Assembly (NCBI GenBank): GCA_966430775.1
Contig: CBJMMB010000004.1
Span: 1-64,000 of the forward strand
DNA length: 64,000 nt
Origin: Dyella_B sp966430775
Lineage (GTDB): Bacteria; Pseudomonadota; Gammaproteobacteria; Xanthomonadales; Rhodanobacteraceae
Direction: 5' to 3'
A program made the translations under genes and the position numbers. The notes under the pieces are model-generated. The model was not told the DNA's origin. It worked only from the letters and a program-made list of their open reading frames with translations, and ran no database searches. The first letter of the stretch is position 1, and every line of letters begins with the position of its first letter. Positions 55,702-62,275 of this stretch are shown here, piece after piece.

Positions 55702-56952
55702 ATGATCAGTCACGCGCTCCATGCCTTGCTCGAATTCGCGTTCTTCTATCCGTTGGCGATGTCGCTGATCTGGATGAGCGGCGGATTGATCTACTTCTTC
55801 CGCTGGGAACGGCGCGAACCCTCGCGCATCAAACCGCCGGCGCTGCCGTCGTATCCGCTGGTATCGCTGATCGTGCCGTGCCACAACGAAGGCGAACACG
55901 TGCGCGAAACGCTGATGCAACTGGCGAAGCAGACTTATCCGTGCTTCGAGATCATCGCGGTGAACGACGGTTCCACCGACGACACCGGCGCGCAGCTCGA
56001 TCAGCTGATGAAGGAAATCCCCGAGCTGCGCGTGCTGCACCTGGCGACCAATCGCGGCAAGGCGACCGGCCTGCGCGCGGCGGCGCTCGCCGCCAAGGGC
56101 GATTACCTGGTCTGCATCGACGGCGACGCCTTGCTCGACAGCTATGCCACGCACTGGCTGGTGATGCACATGCTGGAAAGCCCGCGCGTGGGCGCGGTCA
56201 CCGGCAATCCGCGCATCCGCAATCGCTCCACCTTGCTCGGCCGGCTGCAGGTGGGCGAGTTCTCCTCCATCATCGGCCTGATCAAGCGCGCGCAGCGTGT
56301 GTACGGGCGCATCTTCACGGTGTCGGGCGTGATCTGCGCGTTCCGCAAAAGCGCCTTGCACGACGTCGGCTACTGGAACACCGACATGGTGACCGAAGAC
56401 ATCGACGTGAGCTGGCGCCTGCAGATGCGGCATTGGGAAATCCGCTACGAGCCCAACGCGCTGTGCTGGATATTGATGCCCGAAACGCTGCGCGGACTGT
56501 GGAAGCAACGCCTGCGCTGGGCGCAGGGCGGTTCCGAAGTGCTGCTGCGCTATGGCACGAAACTGTTGCGCTGGCGGCAGCGGCGCATGTGGATGGTCGC
56601 GCTGGAATACCTGGTGAGCCTGGTGTGGTCGTTCGACATGGCCACGATCGTGCTGCTGTGGCTGGCTAGCCTGGTGATCACGCTTCCTCCTTCGCTGCAC
56701 GTACCCACCTTCATCCCGCAATGGAACGGCGTGGTGCTCGGCATGATCTGCATGCTGCAGTTTCTTATCAGCCTGCTGATCGACCGCCGCTACGAAGCCG
56801 GTATCGGCCGCAACTACTACTGGATGATCTGGTATCCGCTGGTCTACTGGATGCTGACCACCGCCACCTCCATCGTCGCCTTGCCCAAGGCCATTCTGAA
56901 ACGCCGCGGCACCTTGGCGATCTGGACCAGTCCTGACAGGGGAATACGATGA
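55702..56952 (+). CDS. pgaC: Poly-GlcNAc synthase PgaC (GT2 glycosyltransferase)
   Basis: PgaC polymerises UDP-GlcNAc into beta-1,6-linked chains at the inner membrane. The 416-residue protein has N-terminal membrane helices, a GT2 domain (SLIVPCHNEGEHVRETLMQL, AVNDGSTDDTGAQ, CIDGDALLDSYATHW, MVTEDIDVSWRLQMRHW) and the QxxRW motif KQRLRWAQGGSEV, followed by C-terminal helices. All catalytic aspartates are present. It starts two bases after pgaB. In E. coli PgaC and PgaD form a complex activated by c-di-GMP. Confidence 0.95.
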   Translation: MISHALHALLEFAFFYPLAMSLIWMSGGLIYFFRWERREPSRIKPPALPSYPLVSLIVPCHNEGEHVRETLMQLAKQTYPCFEIIAVNDGSTDDTGAQLDQLMKEIPELRVLHLATNRGKATGLRAAALAAKGDYLVCIDGDALLDSYATHWLVMHMLESPRVGAVTGNPRIRNRSTLLGRLQVGEFSSIIGLIKRAQRVYGRIFTVSGVICAFRKSALHDVGYWNTDMVTEDIDVSWRLQMRHWEIRYEPNALCWILMPETLRGLWKQRLRWAQGGSEVLLRYGTKLLRWRQRRMWMVALEYLVSLVWSFDMATIVLLWLASLVITLPPSLHVPTFIPQWNGVVLGMICMLQFLISLLIDRRYEAGIGRNYYWMIWYPLVYWMLTTATSIVALPKAILKRRGTLAIWTSPDRGIR

Positions 56953-57398
56953 AAGCCGAATTCATCATCAACCGACCGCACCGCCAGCCGCCGCTGCAAC
57001 GCACCTTGTTCACCCTCATCACCATGGTGGCGTGGACACTGTGGATATCGCTATGGCTACCCGTGCTTACCTTGATCGCCTGGCTGCTCGGCCTGGAAGA
57101 CGCCTTCCAGCAACTGGGCCTGATGCATCCGCTGCACGCGGCGAACGACTTGAGCATCGTGCTGTGCGTAGCGATCGTCTGCGTGCTGATGATGGGCTCA
57201 TGGTCGCAATACAACCGCGTACGCTTCGCCGGCAAACAGCGTCGCCGCGGCAATCGCAGCGTGGACATCACCGAGATGGCTCCTGCATTGGCGGCATCCG
57301 TGGAAACGGCGCAACGCCTGCGTGCGGGGAAGCGCTCGGTGGTTCACTTTGCGCAGGATGGGTGGATGTTTCTGGATGCGGGCGTTCACTCGGATTGA
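56949..57398 (+). CDS. pgaD: Poly-GlcNAc biosynthesis protein PgaD
   Basis: PgaD is the small inner-membrane partner of PgaC needed for c-di-GMP-dependent polymer synthesis. The 149-residue product has two membrane helices (about 20-48 and 68-88: TLFTLITMVAWTLWISLWLP, LSIVLCVAIVCVLMMGSWSQ), then YNRVRFAGKQRRRGNRSVD and a soluble tail, the usual layout. It overlaps the pgaC stop (ATGA). The sequence is weakly conserved, so the call also rests on position. An intrinsic terminator follows. Confidence 0.88.
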   Translation: MKAEFIINRPHRQPPLQRTLFTLITMVAWTLWISLWLPVLTLIAWLLGLEDAFQQLGLMHPLHAANDLSIVLCVAIVCVLMMGSWSQYNRVRFAGKQRRRGNRSVDITEMAPALAASVETAQRLRAGKRSVVHFAQDGWMFLDAGVHSD

Positions 57399-57430
57399 GC
57401 GAGTGTTGCTTTCGCAGATCGATCGGCAAC

Positions 57431-57463
57431 AAAAAAGCCAAGGCTCGAAACCTTGGCTTTTTT
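57431..57463. terminator. Intrinsic terminator after pgaABCD
   Basis: AAAAAAGCCAAGG / CCTTGGCTTTTTT: 13-base stem with a CTCGAAA loop and T-tract. Symmetric A and T runs allow use by the tRNA gene on the other strand too. Confidence 0.9.
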
Positions 57464-57467
57464 CAAT

Positions 57468-57553
57468 TGGTACCGGTGATAGGACTCGAACCTACACTCT
57501 GTCGCCAGAAGCGGATTTTGAGTCCGCCGCGTCTACCATTCCGCCACACCGGC
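57468..57553 (-). tRNA. tRNA-Leu (anticodon CAA)
   Basis: 86 nt including an encoded CCA. The acceptor GCCGGTG pairs with CACCGGT (first pair G-T). The anticodon arm is GCGGA-CTCAAAA-TCCGC with CAA at 34-36. A long variable arm (CTTCTGGCGACAGAGTG region) marks the class II leucine type, and the T arm contains GGTTCGAGTCC. It lies directly downstream of the pga terminator. Confidence 0.92.
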
Positions 57554-57579
57554 AAGTGCGAACGCCTATTATGCCGGTT

Positions 57580-58170
57580 TCAATTGACCGGGTCGAGACT
57601 CAGCTTGCGGTCCTGGCGCTGGTAGCAGCGATCGCCGTCGGCGGGCTGGAACACGGCGCAGTGGGTCATGTTGCCGGAGTAGATGTGCAGGCTCACCGCG
57701 ACCTTGTCGTCGCTGGGGTTGCGGATGGTGTGGTATTCGTGCGGCGGAATCAGGCTGCCGGCGGAGCCGGGGCCGGCCTGGATCGAGCCTACGGGCTGGA
57801 AGCGGTACAGCCCGTCCTGGCCGGCGGCGGCGGGCAGTTGCTCGTACTGCACCACTTCCAGCGCGCCGCTCCAGACGCCTTCCACGCACCACATGCCGCA
57901 GTGGTCATGGATGGGCGTGCCCTGGCCGGGGCCCCAGGTCATGGCCACCACGCAATAGCCGTATTCGTCGCTGTGGTACAGCTCGCGGCGGGCGTAGCGG
58001 TCTTCGGCGGTTTCGAACACGCAGTCCGGCAGCCGGATTTCCTGGCCCTGGATCAGTTTGCACAGGCTGTTGCGCAGGCTGTCGGTGATGGCGGGCGTGG
58101 AGCCCTTGGTGACGGCGGTGTCGATCGCCTGGATCAACTTGTCGCAGCCGGGGAATGGCGTGGTGAGCAT
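57580..58170 (-). CDS. Cysteine dioxygenase family protein
   Basis: A 196-residue cupin that probably oxidises cysteine, or a related thiol, to the sulfinate. The iron-binding motif is TPIHDHCGMWCVEGVWSGAL with H-x-H, and the third histidine is in LIPPHEYHTIRNP. Other family segments are DRYARRELYHSDEYGYCVVA and VSLHIYSGNMTHCAVF. Bacterial members of this size are either cysteine or 3-mercaptopropionate dioxygenases; the sequence alone does not decide. It stands alone between tRNA-Leu and a divergent small gene. Confidence 0.85.
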   Translation of the reverse strand: MLTTPFPGCDKLIQAIDTAVTKGSTPAITDSLRNSLCKLIQGQEIRLPDCVFETAEDRYARRELYHSDEYGYCVVAMTWGPGQGTPIHDHCGMWCVEGVWSGALEVVQYEQLPAAAGQDGLYRFQPVGSIQAGPGSAGSLIPPHEYHTIRNPSDDKVAVSLHIYSGNMTHCAVFQPADGDRCYQRQDRKLSLDPVN

Positions 58171-58294
58171 CGAATGTCTCGGTGGATCTTCAAGGTTTGC
58201 CGCACCCCCTGGAGGCTGGCTGGTTGACGCCGAAACGACGCTTCTCTGCTAGCCTTCCCCAAGCGGCGCCCGAACTGGCCTGCAGGGGGAAACC

Positions 58295-58612
58295 ATGGGT
58301 GTGATGGTGATTGTAGCGTACCGCCCGAAAGCGGGGTGCGCGGAGGAGCTGGAGTCTCTGGTTCGCGAGCACGTGCCGTGCTTGCGCGCGCTGGGCCTGG
58401 TCACGGATCGGCCGGCGCAGGCCATGCGTGGCCTGGATGGCATCATCGTCGAGGTGTTCGAGTGGAAAGAGGGCGCCATCGAGGACGCCCACAAGAGCTC
58501 GCGCGTGGTGGATCTGTGGGAGCGCTTCGCCGGCGCCTGTGATTATGTGCCGCTGCGGGAGTTGCCGGAGGCGGAGAAGATGTTCGCGGAGTTCAGGCCG
58601 CTGGTACTTTAG
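58295..58612 (+). CDS. Small antibiotic-biosynthesis-monooxygenase-like protein
   Basis: A 105-residue ferredoxin-like alpha/beta protein: VMVIVAYRPKAGCAEELESL, REHVPCLRALGLVTDRPAQA, DGIIVEVFEWKEGAIEDAHK and VVDLWERFAGACDYVPLREL. The pattern resembles dimeric alpha-beta barrel (ABM) proteins, which include monooxygenases, haem-degrading enzymes and proteins of unknown role. A good AGGGGGA box precedes the ATG. The function is not known. Confidence 0.75.
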   Translation: MGVMVIVAYRPKAGCAEELESLVREHVPCLRALGLVTDRPAQAMRGLDGIIVEVFEWKEGAIEDAHKSSRVVDLWERFAGACDYVPLRELPEAEKMFAEFRPLVL

Positions 58613-58753
58613 GGGCGTTGGGTTTTTGCGCCCCAACGTATCGGGATCTCGTGGGTTGGGTGAATGCCTGAAATATCCCCACGTTTTCGCTCGATATGTT
58701 GAGCGAAATCAGCAGACTGTCCGTCCTGCACCTAACTTTCCCTATCTCCTCAT

Positions 58754-58822
58754 CGTCATTCCGGCGCAGGCCGGAATCCATGCTTCGTCTTGGCGATAGA
58801 TTCCGGCCTGCGCCGGAATGAC
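58754..58822. repeat. CGTCATTCCGGCG inverted repeat, short copy
   Basis: CGTCATTCCGGCGCAGGCCGG and its inverted partner TTCCGGCCTGCGCCGGAATG flank a ~25-bp spacer. Family of 10908-11028. A degenerate GTTGGG...CCCCAAC unit lies at ~58618-58640. Confidence 0.75.
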
Positions 58823-58850
58823 AATGTGGCTTTTCCTAGCAATACGCCAG

Positions 58851-59951
58851 TCAAAGACGCGCCAGAAACCCACCAATCGCGCGGCTGTAATTCTCGATAT
58901 CCACCAAAAACGCATCGTGGCCTTGCGGTGAATCCAGCGCCACGAATTCCACGTTGGCGCCGGCCGCACGCAGCCCTTCGGCGATCTGTTCCTGCTGCTC
59001 CAGCGGAAACAGGATGTCGGTGCTGACGCCGATCACCAGCGCCTGTTCGATGCGGATGCGTTTCAGGCCTTCCATCACGCTGCCGTTGCCGTATTCGGAA
59101 ATGTCGAACCAGTCGCTGGCGCGCGACAGATACAGGTAACTGTTGGGATCGAAGGTGCGCACGAAGCGGCGCGCGTGGCCTTCCAGATACGACTCCACCT
59201 GGAATTCGAAGCCGAACGGCTGCTCTTCGCGCTGGTCGGCATCCAGCCGGATGCGCGCGAAGCGGCCGTTCCATTCCATCGCGGAACGGTAGGTGATCAC
59301 GCCGAGCTTGCGCGCGATGCTCATGCCGGTGTCCGGATAGCGCTCGTCGTTGTACTGGCCGCCGTTCCAGTTGGGATCGAGCCGGATCGCTTCGCGCTGC
59401 AGCGAGCGGATGGCGATGGCGAACGGTTGCGCTTGCGGCGCGGTATCCACGCTGATGTGCGTGCGCACGCTACCGGGGTGCAGCACCATGTAGCCGAGCG
59501 CGCTCATTCCGCCCATGGAACAGCCGATCAGGCATCCCAGTTGATCGATGCCCAGGCTCTCGACCAGCGCGTGCGCGGCGTTGGCGACGTCTTCCAGGGA
59601 GAGATCGGGAAAATTCAGCCGATACGGTTCGCCGGTGGCCGGATCGATCGACGCCGGGCAGGTGGAGCCCTTGTCGCTGCCCAGCGAATTCACGCAGATT
59701 ACGAACCAGCGTGACGTGTCGATCGCCTTGCCGGGACCGAGCATGCCTTCCCACCAGCCGGGCGAGGGATCTTCCGCATTGGAGGCCGCATGCGCGCTCG
59801 GCGACAGGCCGGTGAGGATCAATACCGCGTTGTCGCGTGCCGCATTCAGGCTGCCCCAGGTTTCGTAGGCGACGTGCGCGCAGTGCAACGTGCCGCCGCG
59901 TTTCATGGCGAACGGGGAGGGCAGGGAAAAATACTTGCGTGCATCGCTCAT
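58851..59951 (-). CDS. metX: MetX-like acyltransferase, probably serine O-succinyltransferase
   Basis: A 366-residue alpha/beta-hydrolase of the homoserine O-acetyltransferase family. The nucleophile serine is in IGCSMGGMSALGYM, the catalytic Asp in GVSTDILFPLEQQ and the His in SPQGHDAFLVD. The substrate-side segment reads LTGLSPSAHAASN where true homoserine acetyltransferases usually have LTGDSHV. Published work reassigned Xanthomonadales members with this type of motif to L-serine O-succinyltransferase, feeding cysteine synthesis. The nearby cysteine dioxygenase and sulfurtransferase show sulfur metabolism locally but are not in its operon. Homoserine activity cannot be excluded. Confidence 0.85.
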   Translation of the reverse strand: MSDARKYFSLPSPFAMKRGGTLHCAHVAYETWGSLNAARDNAVLILTGLSPSAHAASNAEDPSPGWWEGMLGPGKAIDTSRWFVICVNSLGSDKGSTCPASIDPATGEPYRLNFPDLSLEDVANAAHALVESLGIDQLGCLIGCSMGGMSALGYMVLHPGSVRTHISVDTAPQAQPFAIAIRSLQREAIRLDPNWNGGQYNDERYPDTGMSIARKLGVITYRSAMEWNGRFARIRLDADQREEQPFGFEFQVESYLEGHARRFVRTFDPNSYLYLSRASDWFDISEYGNGSVMEGLKRIRIEQALVIGVSTDILFPLEQQEQIAEGLRAAGANVEFVALDSPQGHDAFLVDIENYSRAIGGFLARL

Positions 59952-60012
59952 CGGCTAACGATCCTGCGTGATGTGGTGATTCACTGTTCGGGTATAGCCA
60001 AACTGGCTGGGT

Positions 60013-60154
60013 CGTCATTCCGGCGAACGCCGGAATCCAGTTCACATAGACGTCCGAAGGACACAAAACCGTGTTGAGTGCTTCGCACCGCGTATTAAAA
60101 CTGGATTGACCAGCTTCGCTGTTATAAAGCGCCTCGGCGTTCGCCGGAATGACG
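60013..60154. repeat. CGTCATTCCGGCG inverted-repeat element, long copy
   Basis: Ends CGTCATTCCGGCGAACGCCGG and GGCGTTCGCCGGAATGACG, with a core of GTGCTTCGCACCGCG and AACTGGATTGACCAG pieces also seen at 10908-11028. It fills the metX-ccmI gap. Confidence 0.75.
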
Positions 60155-60219
60155 CCGAGGTAAATTAGGCATCACGAAAAGTCATATGACTATGCGATTC
60201 AGGCCCATGCGCCGCAGCC

Positions 60220-61269
60220 TCAATCATGCACCTTGTCGATAAGCACCTTCACCGATGCCGTGTTGCCGACATCGATCACCCCGCTGTCGCCCTCCAGGTC
60301 GCCGCTTTGCGCGATGGCGTTGCCGCTGTGGCTGACGCGCGCGCCCACCACCACGCGGGGAACCGAGGAAAGCTTCATCGATGGCACCATGCTCATGGCG
60401 TCGGTCAACGTAACGCTGGCCGGCGCCTGCTTCAGCTGATCGGCGCTGAGTCGCGTCACCGCAAGCGGCATGGGCGGGCCATCCGGTGCGCGGGCGTAGA
60501 CGAACAGCGTATCGCCCTTGGCTAGCCTGGTATCGAGCTTTGGCGATAGGGCGACTTGCACGTGCAATGCCGCGCCTTGATTGGTTGCGGTGGGGGCGCT
60601 GGAAGCGCTGGCTGGCGCGCCGCCGACGCGCGCATCGGCCAACGCGATCTGCTCGGCAACCGCTTGTGCGACATTGCTGCCCGGCTGCAACAAGGGCTGC
60701 AGTTTGCGCCAAGTGGCCGCGGCTTCCGCAAAGTGGCCATGCTGGAAATCGCTGATACCGAGCAGCCACAGCCCGCGCTGGTTGTCGGGTTCCAGCTTGA
60801 TCGCGCGCTCGAGCAGATCGCGCGCGCGATCGCTGATGTGATGATCGTCGCTGGCCGCCGAATCGGCCTGGGCCCAGCCGACCAGCGCGGTGGTGTTGTC
60901 GGGGCTGAGCTTCAGTATCTGGTCATAGGCATCACGAGCCTCCTGCAACTGCTGCATTTCCATATCGGCCTGCGCGAGCAGCAACCAGCCCTGGATATCG
61001 TTTGGCTGCGCGGCCAGATGCGCGCGCAATTCGTCCAGCGCCTTCTTGACGTCGACCTCCTGCGGTACGCCATCCAGCGCGGCCGGCGTGCCTACTTGCC
61101 GGTACAACAAGGCGGCGCCTACGGGAATCACCAGCGCGATGCCCAGCATCAGCACGAACAAACTGCGCGGCCGTCCGGCTTTTCGGCCATGCCGCAGCAG
61201 CGGCAGCAACAGCAGCACCAGTGCCACAGCGATCATCACTGCGGCGGCGATATAGAAAAACGGTTTCAC
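60220..61269 (-). CDS. ccmI: Cytochrome c biogenesis protein CcmI
   Basis: CcmI holds apocytochrome c for haem ligation. The 349-residue protein has two N-terminal membrane helices (KPFFYIAAAVMIAVALVLLL, SLFVLMLGIALVIPVGAALL), then a TPR domain (residues ~75-210: DIQGWLLLAQADMEMQQLQE, PDNTTALVGWAQADSAASDD, GLWLLGISDFQHGHFAEAAA) and a periplasmic C-terminal domain (VQVALSPKLDTRLAKGDTLF, LSSVPRVVVGARVSHSGNA). The start is GTG at 61267-61269, overlapping the ccmH stop (GTGA). It is the last gene of the ccm operon. Confidence 0.9.
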   Translation of the reverse strand: MKPFFYIAAAVMIAVALVLLLLPLLRHGRKAGRPRSLFVLMLGIALVIPVGAALLYRQVGTPAALDGVPQEVDVKKALDELRAHLAAQPNDIQGWLLLAQADMEMQQLQEARDAYDQILKLSPDNTTALVGWAQADSAASDDHHISDRARDLLERAIKLEPDNQRGLWLLGISDFQHGHFAEAAATWRKLQPLLQPGSNVAQAVAEQIALADARVGGAPASASSAPTATNQGAALHVQVALSPKLDTRLAKGDTLFVYARAPDGPPMPLAVTRLSADQLKQAPASVTLTDAMSMVPSMKLSSVPRVVVGARVSHSGNAIAQSGDLEGDSGVIDVGNTASVKVLIDKVHD

Positions 61270-61736
61270 CAATCGTCCCCGTTGTCGGTCGGTGCGGCCG
61301 GCGTGCCGGCGTGGCTGCGCTTGCGGATGGTGTTGACGACCACGACACCGCCGGCGATCAGGATCAACAGCGGGCCGAACCACAGCAGCCAGGTGCGATG
61401 GTTGACCGGTGGATCGTAAAGCACGAAATCGGAATAGCGGTCCACCAGGTATTGCTTGATCTCGGCGTCGCTCTTGCCCTGCTGCATCAGCTCGAACACC
61501 TTGTGGCGCAGGTCGCGCGCGAAGTTGGCGTTGGAGTCGGCGAGGTTTTCGTCCTGACAGACCAGACAGCGCAGTTCGCCGGTGAGGTGTTGGAAGCGGA
61601 GTTCTTCGGCGTGGTCGCGGAAGGGGAGGGGGTCGATGGCCTGAGCGGATGCGTTGCTTGCAAGGAAGGCAAACGCAAACAGCAAGAAGGCGAGAATATA
61701 CATCGCCGCGCTGTTTCCTCGGCTGGTGGCAATCAT
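61266..61736 (-). CDS. ccmH: Cytochrome c maturation protein CcmH (thioredox-like, short form)
   Basis: CcmH keeps the apocytochrome CxxCH cysteines reduced in the periplasm. The 156-residue protein has a signal peptide (MYILAFLLFAFAFLASNASA within the N-terminus), the redox motif LRCLVCQDENLADSNA, and a C-terminal membrane anchor (TWLLWFGPLLILIAGGVVVV). This is the short form whose TPR part is a separate gene, ccmI. The ATG overlaps the ccmG stop. An inner ATG (MYILAFL) 33 bp later is an alternative start. Confidence 0.93.
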   Translation of the reverse strand: MIATSRGNSAAMYILAFLLFAFAFLASNASAQAIDPLPFRDHAEELRFQHLTGELRCLVCQDENLADSNANFARDLRHKVFELMQQGKSDAEIKQYLVDRYSDFVLYDPPVNHRTWLLWFGPLLILIAGGVVVVNTIRKRSHAGTPAAPTDNGDDW

Positions 61737-62275
61737 GGCATCCCCTTCTGCAACGCCTCGATCGCCGGCTTCACCTGTTGCGCAATCACCTGCGGCGTCA
61801 GCGGCCCGATGTGCTTGTAGCGGATCACGCCCTGCGCATCGATCAGGAAGGTTTCCGGCGCGCCGTATACGCCGAAGTCGATCGCGGTATGGCCACTGGT
61901 GTCGGCGATCACCATGTCATACGGATTGCCGTGCTGCGACAGCCACGCCTTGGCGTCGTTGGGATCGTCCTTATAGTTGTAGCCGATCAACGGCACGCCG
62001 AGGTTTTTCGATTCGAGCATCAGCACCGGATGTTCTTCACCGCAGGCGATGCACCAGCTGGCGAACACGTTCACCAGGTAAATCTTGCCCAGCATCGACG
62101 CCTTGCTCACCGTCTGCGCGGGTTCATCCAATTTTGGCAATGCGTAAGCGGGTGCGGGTTTGTTGATCAATGGCGAGGGCACGGCGGTGGGATCGTGCGC
62201 GCTGTTCCACCAGATGCCGAAGCCAAGCAGTGCAGCCAGCAGCACGAACGCGAAGAACGGCAGCAGGCGGCTCAT
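61733..62275 (-). CDS. ccmG: Thiol:disulfide interchange protein DsbE/CcmG
   Basis: CcmG is the membrane-tethered thioredoxin that reduces CcmH or apocytochrome c. The 180-residue protein has an N-terminal anchor (LLPFFAFVLLAALLGFGIWW), a thioredoxin fold with active site ASWCIACGEEHP, and the family insert YNYKDDPNDAKAWL. YGAPETFLIDAQGVIRYKHI contains the cis-proline. It overlaps ccmF (ATGA) and ccmH in the usual order. Confidence 0.94.
   Translation of the reverse strand: MSRLLPFFAFVLLAALLGFGIWWNSAHDPTAVPSPLINKPAPAYALPKLDEPAQTVSKASMLGKIYLVNVFASWCIACGEEHPVLMLESKNLGVPLIGYNYKDDPNDAKAWLSQHGNPYDMVIADTSGHTAIDFGVYGAPETFLIDAQGVIRYKHIGPLTPQVIAQQVKPAIEALQKGMP

Noticed and set aside
59952..60219. A SAM-type riboswitch before the metX-like gene
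   Set aside because: The gap is mostly a CGTCATTCCGGCG repeat; no riboswitch core could be recognised.
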